Shown here: positions 1 through 4,654 of the stretch, piece after piece
Position numbering within the stretch: position 1 is the stretch's first letter
How the letters are laid out: each line of letters begins with the position of its first letter
Source of the DNA: Thermodesulfovibrionales bacterium
Lineage (GTDB): Bacteria; Nitrospirota; Thermodesulfovibrionia; Thermodesulfovibrionales; SM23-35
Reading direction: 5' to 3'
Assembly: GCA_020062205.1 (NCBI GenBank)
Contig: JAGUWT010000124.1
Location: 1-5,177 of the forward strand
DNA length: 5,177 bases
Position numbers and translations under genes: made by a program
Notes under the pieces: generated by a model
The model's input: only the letters and a program-made list of their open reading frames with translations
Database searches by the model: none
Told to the model about the DNA's origin: nothing

Positions 1-108
1 CAATTTATTTTCATTGTGGTGGATTAAAGCTTTATCCATCAAGATGCTAAAAAGCAAATACTATATGTTGGGGTTACCCACAGTAAACGGCGAAGCGGCA
101 AATTTACT

Positions 109-116
109 AAAGGAGG
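109..116 (+). promoter_or_regulatory. Ribosome binding site that sets the DUF488 start
   Basis: AAAGGAGG lies 8 bases before the ATG at 125. The reading frame is open further upstream, to the window edge, and has an earlier ATG at 14. The strong Shine-Dalgarno sequence, and the fact that DUF488 proteins usually begin with a short stretch like MxIYTxRIG, place the true start at 125. Confidence 0.8.
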
Positions 117-124
117 CTTTGATT

Positions 125-499
125 ATGATTTATACAGCGAGGATTGGAGAAAGAGTACAAGGCAAAGTTATAGATATTACAGTCAGAAATAATAAAGATA
201 ATGTTTTCGCTCCTACGTGGGGTCTTGTTATGGACCTTAAAAACAAAACTATTACGTGGGAGCAGTATGAATCTAAATACAAAGAGTTAATAAGATTCAG
301 GATGCAAACAAGAACGGAAGAATTTAAAGAAATTGCAGAAACAGCAAAAAATGAAGACGTTTATTTAGTGTGTTTCTGCAGAGATGAAAGATTCTGTCAT
401 AGAAGATTAGCAAAAGAGATTATTGAAGGGTTAATAGCGAAAGGGGTATTAAAGCCCTTTATTTTTTGCTTATATCGTAATCAAAGGCTTTCTTATTAA
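125..499 (+). CDS. DUF488 family protein
   Basis: This 124-residue protein matches the DUF488 family, small bacterial and archaeal proteins of unknown biochemical function. The N-terminus MIYTARIGE and the stretch DITVRNN...FAPTWGLVMDLKN fit the family's first half. The hallmark is near residues 79-90, VYLVCFCRDERFCHRR, with the closely spaced Cys-x-Cys and CHR residues typical of the family. The length is normal. The last dozen residues (after KGVLKPF) are hydrophobic and basic, look unlike the rest, and are encoded over a terminator-like hairpin, so the 3' end may be altered. The start at 125 follows from a strong RBS. It is the first of a run of plus-strand genes, and no partner gene explains its role. 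The family call is firm; the function is unknown. Confidence 0.85.
   Translation: MIYTARIGERVQGKVIDITVRNNKDNVFAPTWGLVMDLKNKTITWEQYESKYKELIRFRMQTRTEEFKEIAETAKNEDVYLVCFCRDERFCHRRLAKEIIEGLIAKGVLKPFIFCLYRNQRLSY
440..467 (+). terminator. Terminator-like hairpin inside the DUF488 3' end
   Basis: AAAGGG (440-445) pairs with CCCTTT (455-460) across a 9-base loop, followed at once by ATTTTTT. This has the form of an intrinsic terminator but lies about 30 bases before the stop codon. Either the reading frame was extended past an older stop, or the hairpin is fortuitous. The stem is short. Confidence 0.4.
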
Positions 500-532
500 G
501 GCTTTTAAGTAGATTGAATCTCTTAAAAGCCT
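499..532. repeat. Near-perfect palindrome after the DUF488 gene
   Basis: AGGCTTTTAAG (499-509) and CTTAAAAGCCT (522-532) are perfect 11-base inverted copies. The loop itself folds: AGATT (511-515) pairs with AATCT (517-521), leaving only an unpaired T at 510. The hairpin starts on the last base of the DUF488 stop codon. No T-run follows on either strand, so it is not a standard intrinsic terminator. It could stabilise mRNA 3' ends or mark an element boundary. Confidence 0.7.
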
Positions 533-590
533 ATAAAACCCCTATAGAACCCGCTTCACACTTTCTTACCAGAGTTGAGGGAAAATTACA

Positions 591-599
591 TGATATAAT
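591..599 (+). promoter_or_regulatory. Extended -10 promoter element before the radical SAM gene
   Basis: TGATATAAT is a perfect extended -10 box (TG-n-TATAAT). There is no good -35 at 16-18 bases; TTGAGG at 575-580 is only 13 bases away. An extended -10 can work without a -35. Transcription would start around 605-607, on or next to the ATG at 605, which predicts a leaderless or nearly leaderless mRNA. Confidence 0.5.
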
Positions 600-604
600 C
601 ATTT

Positions 605-1351
605 ATGTTTGATCCTCTTGAAATGGCAGTAATTACTGAAAGAATTGTATGCAAAGATAACCTGAGAAAATATTACCGTTTCAGGCCGTCGAGATTCTAT
701 GGTGGAATATCAACAGCAGATTCTGTTGGCTGCTGTCTGAGATGCGTCTTCTGCTGGTCATGGAGAGAAGTCGTAAGGCCGGAAGAATATGGAAAATATT
801 ACACCCCTGAAGATGTTGCAAGCAGACTTGTCAGTATCGCAAAAAAGAAAAAATTGCATTAGTTGAGAATAAGCGGTAATGAACCAACAATATGCAGAGA
901 ACATCTCATTAGGGTACTCGAATTAATCCCAAAAGACTATCTATTCATTCTTGAAACAAATGGGATATTGATAGGAAGTGACCTGTCCTATGCGGAGGAA
1001 TTATCGAGGTTTCCAAATCTTTATGTGAGGGTAAGTCTCAAGGGTACATGTGAGGAGGAGTTCTCAAATCTTACAGGGGCAGCACCCAAGGGGTTCCAAC
1101 TTCAGATTAAAGCCCTCGAAAATCTCTTGAAATACGGGGTAAATGCTCATCCTGCTTGCATGATAAGCTTTAGTCCAGTTGAAAATATCAGGGCTTTAAG
1201 AAAGAGATTGAATGTACTAAACCCTTCATTTGAAGATTTTGAGGTAGAGGAGCTTATCCTCTATCCATCAGTTGAAGGAAGGCTGAGGAAGCTAAAAATA
1301 AACTATATAACTGGACATAGACCTGAAAGCATACCCACTGAGCAGATATGA
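605..1351 (+). pseudogene. Radical SAM protein interrupted by an in-frame TAG
   Basis: Two pieces in one frame, 605-862 and 863-1351, together encode a 248-codon radical SAM enzyme with a single TAG at codon 86 (860-862). The first piece carries the [4Fe-4S] motif CX3CX2C (C43, C47, C50 in VGCCLRCVFCW). The second starts directly with LRISGNEPT, the counterpart of the GGEP motif that contacts SAM, followed by FILETNGILIG and LYVRVSLKGT, typical of strands in the partial TIM barrel. Neither half would be active alone, because the cluster and the barrel are separated. No residues seem lost, so one base change such as CAG to TAG would explain the break. A TTG at 863 could restart translation but would give a barrel without a cluster. 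Readthrough, suppression or pyrrolysine insertion are alternatives to a dead gene. The substrate is unknown. The start at 605 is the first ATG after a stop at 596 and sits just after an extended -10 box. Confidence 0.8.
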
Positions 1352-1709
1352 AGAAAATTTACAATTTCATAGTGAAGCTTTTGTTTCTTTCACCTACAAA
1401 GTAACAGTCTCTGCGAACTGAAACTATTGAGAATTTATAGTATAAACATGCACCTACCTGAACAAGCTTAGTGGAGTGACGGGCACCGAAGATACCCTGA
1501 CAAGTCGAGGCGGAGGGAGACCCGAAGCCAAGAGCGAGGAAGGCATATTAGATAAAAATCTTTTGGCTCGTAAGAGAAGCCGAGGGGTGGATAGAGCGAG
1601 CCACGCCGAGATATGGAGGGCTGAGGCAAGCGAGGGGGGTGAGAAGGAAGAAAAAAATGATACCGAAAGGTTAATTGAAATTGAAAAAATATCATGGAGG
1701 TGATAGGAA
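1352..1709. other. 358-base spacer without a convincing protein gene
   Basis: The first 120 bases are AT-rich, with no clear promoter or terminator. The middle (about 1474-1645) is a GC- and purine-rich block described separately. The last 60 bases are A-rich and end in the RBS of the GyrI-like gene. Short open frames on both strands translate to low-complexity charged or hydrophobic strings and are not credible genes. Confidence 0.6.
1474..1645. other. GC- and purine-rich structured block, possible ncRNA or repeat
   Basis: This stretch differs sharply from the AT-rich DNA around it. The words CGAGG, GCGAG or GCCGAG recur at irregular spacing on the plus strand (around 1506, 1535, 1580, 1596, 1606 and 1633). 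Local hairpins are visible: GGC-gga-GGG (1509-1517) against CCC-gaa-GCC (1521-1529) with an AGA loop, GGTGG (1586-1590) against CCAC-G-CC (1601-1607), and AGAT/ATCT around an AAAA loop near 1550-1561. I do not recognise it as rRNA, tRNA, RNase P, SRP RNA or a known riboswitch. A structured RNA, an untranslated leader of the GyrI-like gene, or a decayed dispersed repeat are all possible. Confidence 0.35.
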
Positions 1710-2180
1710 ATGGCAGAAATAAAAATAAAGAAAACGAAAGCGTGCAGATTGGCATATGTTGAGCATGTGGGTGAATATGGGAGTATCCCCTACAACAGAT
1801 ATTTCGCACAATTGTATGGATGGGCAAAGGAGAAAAAGATTAGACCGGGTTTTCAGCCGATGGTCATTTTCTATGATGACCCCAGTCAAACACCACCTGA
1901 GAAGTGCAGAAGTGAAATAGGCATTCCGATCACAGGTGATGCAAAACCAGAAGGAAATATCAAAATTAAGGATTTGCCGCCCATGGAAGTTGCAGTTATA
2001 CAACATAAAGCCCCGGCAAAAGAATACCCAGAAACTTATCGAAAGCTCTCTGAATGGATGGCAAAAAATGGCTATGAGTGGGCAGGTCCTTCAATCGAGG
2101 TTTACACAAAGAAACCTAAGGTTGAAGGCGACGAAGTGATACTCTATGCAAATGTGCAAGTACCAATCAAGAAAAAATAG
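1710..2180 (+). CDS. Stand-alone GyrI-like (AraC effector-binding) domain protein
   Basis: This 156-residue protein is a single GyrI-like small-molecule-binding domain (the SHS2-type fold also found as the C-terminal effector domain of AraC/BmrR-type regulators). Family features are YVEHVGEYGSIP near residues 16-27, PGFQPMVIFYDDP around 46-58, CRSEIGIPI at 66-74, PMEVAVIQHKAP at 91-102 and the C-terminal SIEVYT...EVILYANVQVPIKK. E130 occupies the position of the conserved acidic ligand-binding residue. There is no DNA-binding domain, so it is not a regulator alone. Stand-alone members may bind or hydrolyse small cationic or aromatic compounds; that is family knowledge, not shown here. GGAGGTGA at 1696-1703, 6 bases before the ATG, fixes the start. 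The stop is TAG, and the frame would stay open for only 8 more codons before TAA. Confidence 0.85.
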   Translation: MAEIKIKKTKACRLAYVEHVGEYGSIPYNRYFAQLYGWAKEKKIRPGFQPMVIFYDDPSQTPPEKCRSEIGIPITGDAKPEGNIKIKDLPPMEVAVIQHKAPAKEYPETYRKLSEWMAKNGYEWAGPSIEVYTKKPKVEGDEVILYANVQVPIKKK

Positions 2181-2275
2181 GTGCCAATATCAAAAAGTAT
2201 CATTTAAAATGTGTACTATGGCTGGGTCTTTTGCTCACGACACTTCGGTCGCTATCGCTCCCTGGTCCCTATCAG

Positions 2276-2342
2276 GTGCGCATAACGGTAAAACTTCTTT
2301 CTGAAACTATTGCACCAGAAAGAAACTTTACCGTTTTTGCAC
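2276..2342. repeat. Long inverted repeat upstream of PhzF
   Basis: The 19-base arms 2284-2302 and 2317-2335 (AACGGTAAA... / ...TTTACCGTT) pair except for two central positions, which can form G-U type pairs in RNA, around a 14-base loop. GTGC (2276-2279) and GCAC (2339-2342) pair outside a small internal loop. The structure ends 7 bases before the AGGAGG of PhzF (2350-2355). In RNA it would be a stable leader hairpin; in DNA it has the form of a cassette boundary site. The left arm begins with CATAACG and the right arm ends with CCGTT, which recalls attC-like outer arms. Confidence 0.65.
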
Positions 2343-2359
2343 TAATTGTAGGAGGAAAT

Positions 2360-3238
2360 ATGAAAAAAGAATGTATTTTTATTGATGTTTTTACAGATAT
2401 TCCCTATTCAGGCAACCAATTGGCAATATTCCCAGATGCTGATGGATTAAATACCGAACAGATGCAAAAATTAGCAAACGAAATCAATTATTCAGAAACA
2501 ACTTTTATTTTCAATAGTGGTGGTCCAGAAGCTGATTTTGAGATAAGAATATTTACGATCAGATTTGAACTGCCTTTTGCTGGTCATCCGGTATTGGGAA
2601 CCGCTTATTCTATTATGAACATCCTTGATATATGGCCCGAAAAGAAGAACATATTAAAATTGCAGACAAGAGCGGGCATTATTCCTCTTGAAAAAAGGAA
2701 TGGTATTATCTGGATGACCCAGAAAGAACCAGAATTCTTCGGTCAATATACGGATAAGAAAGAGATTGCGGATTTGGTTAATTTGTCACCTGAAGATATT
2801 TCAGATAATTTGCCTATTGAAGAGGTGTCAACAGGAATTAATATGCTCATAATCCCTGTTAAAAATCTTTCTGCAATTCAAAGGGCAACTGGACAGGTGA
2901 ACAGCTTGAACAAATTCTTCAGAAATAAGGATTCTTTGGCGCCTTATCTATTTACACTCGAGACCATGGATGCCAGTGCAAAGGTTCACACGAGGTTCTT
3001 CGCTCCACATTTAGGAGTGATAGAGGATGCTGCTACTGGAGCCGCAGCAGGCCCTCTAACAGCATATCTGTTAAAATATGATGTTTTTGGTAGATGTTTT
3101 GAAATCCAAAATGAGCAGGGGATAGAAATGGGACGAGCATCAAAAATACTGATGAAAGGTGAGATCAAAAATAGTAAGTATATGATAAAGACAGGCGGAG
3201 CATGTGCTTATGTTGGAAGAGGAGAGTTTACAATATAA
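2360..3238 (+). CDS. PhzF family isomerase-like protein
   Basis: This 292-residue protein has the normal length and both halves of the PhzF fold (two diaminopimelate-epimerase-like domains). Recognisable segments are FIDVFTDIPYSGNQLAIFPDA near the N-terminus, NYSETTFIF with E46 in the place of the catalytic Glu of PhzF, RIFTIRFELPFAGHPVLG with H76, and VHTRFFAPHLGVIEDAATGAAAG with D223. PhzF itself isomerises trans-2,3-dihydro-3-hydroxyanthranilate in phenazine synthesis, but most family members have unknown substrates, and no phenazine genes are present here. The residue matching the PhzF Ser after DPATG is Ala (A228), so the activity may differ from PhzF. The start at ATG 2360 is set by AGGAGG 4 bases upstream and by homology; an open stretch in frame before it covers a hairpin and is not coding. 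Confidence 0.9.
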   Translation: MKKECIFIDVFTDIPYSGNQLAIFPDADGLNTEQMQKLANEINYSETTFIFNSGGPEADFEIRIFTIRFELPFAGHPVLGTAYSIMNILDIWPEKKNILKLQTRAGIIPLEKRNGIIWMTQKEPEFFGQYTDKKEIADLVNLSPEDISDNLPIEEVSTGINMLIIPVKNLSAIQRATGQVNSLNKFFRNKDSLAPYLFTLETMDASAKVHTRFFAPHLGVIEDAATGAAAGPLTAYLLKYDVFGRCFEIQNEQGIEMGRASKILMKGEIKNSKYMIKTGGACAYVGRGEFTI

Positions 3239-3250
3239 TGGCGCCATCGC

Positions 3251-3299
3251 CTAATACGGGCTATACGAAATCGGCTATACTACTTGCTGAATGTCCCGC
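3251..3299. repeat. Spacer with short repeats between PhzF and the broken methyltransferase
   Basis: CCTAATACGGG (3250-3260) faces an imperfect inverted CCCGCACATGG (3295-3305), matching at about 7 of 11 positions. Between them GGCTATAC occurs twice (3259-3266 and 3273-3280). The left end is 12 bases after the PhzF stop and the right end about 16 bases before the next ATG. It has the same layout as the better-conserved palindromes at 3549-3616 and 3972-4051, but this copy is weak. Confidence 0.35.
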
Positions 3300-3320
3300 A
3301 CATGGAGGAAAACTAGAATT

Positions 3321-3532
3321 ATGACGGAATTTAACAAATCGCAATGGGCAAAAGCCGAATTTACACAGGAGTACAGAGATAGTGCGGATGTTTATATTGT
3401 AGAGCGGAGAAGACTGATAACAAGCCTGATACTTTAGATGCCCAACTCTACGCTTTGCAGACTATTGGTTTCAAGGATGTTGATTGCTTCTATAAATATG
3501 GAATATTCACAATGTACGGAGGTAAGAAATAG
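3321..3532 (+). pseudogene. SAM-dependent methyltransferase with its middle deleted
   Basis: Two terminal pieces of one methyltransferase lie side by side in different frames. The first, from ATG 3321, reads MTEFNKSQWAKAEF, then QEYRDSADVYIVERRRL, the typical N-terminal helix of a class I SAM methyltransferase group; it then shifts out of frame and stops at 3435. The second, from about 3416, reads DKPDTLDAQLYALQTIGFKDV followed by DCFYKYGIFTMYGGKK and a stop at 3530-3532, the usual C-terminus of the same group (GF-x-DV-x-CFYKY). The whole Rossmann core, including the SAM-binding GxGxG and normally some 130-170 residues, is missing between them. The product cannot be active. The ends meet near 3414-3418. 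GGAGG at 3304-3308 was probably the RBS. The family assignment is by recognition of the ends only. Confidence 0.7.
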
Positions 3533-3548
3533 TATGCGGGATACTTCA

Positions 3549-3616
3549 CATAATAGAGAATTTGAGGTTAAACATCCAAAGGCAACGCCCTTCTCAAGCA
3601 CTCAAAACGGTATATG
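3549..3616. repeat. Palindromic boundary element before the cupin gene
   Basis: The outer arms are CATA (3549-3552) and TATG (3613-3616). The inner arms are GAG-aat-TTGAG (3556-3566) and CTCAA-gca-CTC (3593-3603), with a symmetric 3-base internal loop. The spacer between outer and inner arms is 3 bases on the left and 9 on the right (aaaacggta). The loop holds AGGCAACGCCC. The copy at 3972-4051 shares the outer arms, the spacer asymmetry, the AGGC..ACGCCC loop word and the right flank (ATATGA..ATTG). Confidence 0.55.
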
Positions 3617-3644
3617 ACATTGCGTAATAACGGAGAGATGAAGT

Positions 3645-3962
3645 ATGAGAAACTATCTGATTGATTTCCAAAATATAGATTGGGAAGTCCCCGCACCAGG
3701 GGTTCGATATAAAGCGTATGTTAAAGGTAATCAAAGAATACGGCTGGTAGAATTTTCGGAAGAATTCGTTGAAGATAATTGGTGTACCAAAGGACACATA
3801 GGCTATATCTTAGAAGGTAGTATTTCAATAGATTTTAGTGGAAAAACGACAACATTTAAAGCGGGTGATGGATTTTTTATACCTGAGGGAGAAGAAAACA
3901 GACATAAAGGTAAAGTTGCCAAAGGCAAAAAAGCATTAATTATTTTATTTGAAGAAACATGA
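3645..3962 (+). CDS. Small single-domain cupin protein
   Basis: This 105-residue protein is a single cupin (cupin_2 type) beta-barrel. The first cupin motif region is WCTKGHIGYILEGSISIDF (residues 46-64), with H51 and E57 as possible metal ligands. The second is AGDGFFIPEGEENRHKG (73-89), with the G-x5-P-x-G pattern and H87. The N-terminal stretch NIDWEVPAPGVRYKAYV and LVEFSEEFVEDNWCTKGH fit a group of short stand-alone cupins of unknown function. The first motif lacks the full HxH pair, so metal binding may be weak or altered. GGAGAG (3632-3637) lies 7 bases before ATG 3645. An overlapping ATG at 3638 gives only 8 codons and is ignored. The gene is intact and sits between two palindromic elements. 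Substrate unknown. Confidence 0.85.
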   Translation: MRNYLIDFQNIDWEVPAPGVRYKAYVKGNQRIRLVEFSEEFVEDNWCTKGHIGYILEGSISIDFSGKTTTFKAGDGFFIPEGEENRHKGKVAKGKKALIILFEET

Positions 3963-3971
3963 TCGCAACGT

Positions 3972-4051
3972 CATATAACGTGTATCTGGTTCAGGCTTAC
4001 GCCCTCACCCAAATTGCTTACGGCAACTTCAGATACACGCCGGCCGATATG
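3972..4051. repeat. Palindromic boundary element after the cupin gene
   Basis: Perfect 10-base inner arms CGTGTATCTG (3979-3988) and CAGATACACG (4030-4039) are flanked by outer arms CATAT (3972-3976) and ATATG (4047-4051). The spacers are aa on the left and ccggccg on the right. The 41-base loop holds AGGCTTACGCCC (3993-4004) and a hairpin TTGC-ttacg-GCAA (4014-4026). The left end is 9 bases after the cupin stop; the right end is 25 bases before the next ATG. It belongs with the element at 3549-3616. Confidence 0.65.
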
Positions 4052-4076
4052 AATATTGTTACAAGGTTGAGTAAAT

Positions 4077-4289
4077 ATGAACAAAATTGATTTTTCACAA
4101 ATCGCCACCAAATATGAAGAAATTGTTACACACTCCTTAATACATAAATCCTCAATAGAGTCACTTTTAAGGCTTTTAAAAATAGGAAACAATGAAGATG
4201 TTTTAGATTTGGGGTGCGGCGTTGGCAATTTAACAAGAAAAATAAAAGAAATGACCAATGGCAGAGTGGGTCAAGGCCACTCTGGATAA
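4077..4289 (+). pseudogene. SAM-dependent methyltransferase, truncated after motif I
   Basis: The first 64 residues are a normal class I methyltransferase N-terminus ending in the SAM-binding motif I (DVLDLGCGVGNLT, residues 41-53) and the following helix KIKEMTNGRV. The usual next strand (GxD-type acidic residue that binds the ribose) never appears: the frame runs into GQGHSG and stops at 4287-4289. The remaining two thirds of the enzyme are absent from the window. The break coincides with an 8-base hairpin at 4262-4284. The start at 4077 follows a weak AGGTTGAG (4064-4071). The N-terminus SQIATKYEEIVTHS resembles many small-molecule methyltransferases; the substrate cannot be told. It is certainly not functional as it stands. 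Confidence 0.75.
4262..4284. repeat. Hairpin at the methyltransferase break point
   Basis: CAGAGTGG (4262-4269) and CCACTCTG (4277-4284) form a perfect 8-base stem with a 7-base loop. It lies exactly where methyltransferase homology stops. No T-run follows. It may be the end of inserted or rearranged DNA. Confidence 0.55.
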
Positions 4290-4332
4290 ATCAATGTAAT
4301 TACTTGAATCTGAGAAGGTTTTTACATGTTTG

Positions 4333-4354
4333 CTAACAGCTCCTGTTAGTTTTT
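4333..4354 (+). terminator. Intrinsic terminator
   Basis: CTAACAG (4333-4339) pairs with CTGTTAG (4343-4349) across a 3-base loop and is followed by five T residues (4350-4354). It is the clearest intrinsic terminator in the window. It lies 44 bases after the truncated methyltransferase frame and would end plus-strand transcription there. Confidence 0.65.
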
Positions 4355-4394
4355 GACATTTCTTACAGTTTCAACGACTTATATTTCTGGGCGA

Positions 4395-4452
4395 ATCTCA
4401 AAACTCCAGAAACTAAGGAAAAAGATTGATCATAAACCTGAAGTTTTGAGAT
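4395..4452. repeat. 11-base perfect inverted repeat near the recombinase remnant
   Basis: ATCTCAAAACT (4395-4405) and AGTTTTGAGAT (4442-4452) are exact inverted copies separated by 36 bases. They sit between the terminator and the recombinase remnant, in otherwise unassigned AT-rich DNA. They could be recombinase arm or regulatory sites, or the ends of a small decayed element. Confidence 0.5.
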
Positions 4453-4469
4453 CGTGCTACTCATCATAG

Positions 4470-4544
4470 ACCGAGCCTCGTGTTATCTATGCCCACCTCA
4501 CAGACGCACACCTCAAAAGAGCAGTAGAAAAACTGCCTTATTAA
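4470..4544 (+). pseudogene. C-terminal remnant of a tyrosine recombinase (integrase)
   Basis: In frame with a stop at 4542-4544 the DNA reads YAHLTDAHLKRAVEKLPY (4488-4541). This is the characteristic end of phage- and XerC/D-type tyrosine recombinases, where the Y of the R-YAHL segment is the catalytic nucleophile and the following helix packs on the catalytic domain. Upstream the match ends quickly: a TAG lies at 4467-4469, and the Arg and His boxes (such as the LGH motif) are absent. So only the last 20 or so codons survive. It reads towards the tRNA-Arg fragment and stops 68 bases from it. That is the usual position of an integrase gene beside its attachment site in a tRNA. The call rests on a short segment but the pattern is distinctive. 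Confidence 0.65.
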
Positions 4545-4612
4545 ACATCCAGTTTGCTACCAGAACGCACCCAGCACCTTTGTAAGTTATTGATAATTAA
4601 ATAATTTTCTCT

Positions 4613-4654
4613 GGATTCGTAGTCCGACGCTCTATCCATCTGAGCTATGGGCGC
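4613..4654 (-). tRNA. tRNA-Arg(ACG), 5' half only
   Basis: Read on the minus strand from 4654, the parts are acceptor strand GCGCCCA, TA, D-stem GCTC/GAGC around AGATGGATA, G26, anticodon stem TCGGA, and loop CTACGAA with anticodon ACG. Three bases of the 3' anticodon stem (TCC, to 4613) follow, after which tRNA sequence ends in AT-rich DNA. The variable region, T-arm and 3' acceptor strand are not in the window. The gene starts 7 bases after the stop of the DUF2155-like gene on the same strand, so the two may be co-transcribed. As it stands it cannot make a tRNA. It looks like the chromosomal side of an integration or deletion junction next to an integrase remnant. Confidence 0.85.

Noticed and set aside
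14..124. In-frame upstream extension of the DUF488 gene with an earlier ATG at 14
   Set aside because: A strong RBS (109-116) lies just before ATG 125 and the family starts at that point. The upstream residues show no family likeness.
575..599. TTGAGG as a -35 partner of the TATAAT box
   Set aside because: The spacing is 13 bases, too short for sigma-70. The extended TG element is the better explanation.
860..862. Genome-wide reassignment of TAG to a sense codon
   Set aside because: TAG also ends the intact GyrI-like gene at a sensible place and both pieces of the deleted methyltransferase. One interrupted gene is not enough.
1468..2006. Open frames on both strands over the GC-rich block and the start of the GyrI-like gene
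   Set aside because: Their translations are low-complexity or shadow the opposite strand, with no RBS or family likeness.
2231..2359. In-frame open stretch before PhzF
   Set aside because: It covers a large inverted repeat and lacks PhzF homology. AGGAGG before ATG 2360 and the family N-terminus fix the start there.
2986..3168. Minus-strand open frame inside PhzF, and similar ones at 3594-3797 and 3971-4258
   Set aside because: They lie opposite well-supported genes or palindromes and show no credible protein features.
4368..4375. GTTTCAAC, a word common in CRISPR repeats
   Set aside because: It occurs once, with no regularly spaced copies, so there is no array.
4289..4654. A group I or archaeal-type intron splitting the tRNA-Arg
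   Set aside because: No 3' tRNA half (T-arm plus acceptor complement to GCGCCCA) is found between 4289 and 4612, the break is in the stem rather than the loop, and a recombinase remnant gives a simpler explanation.
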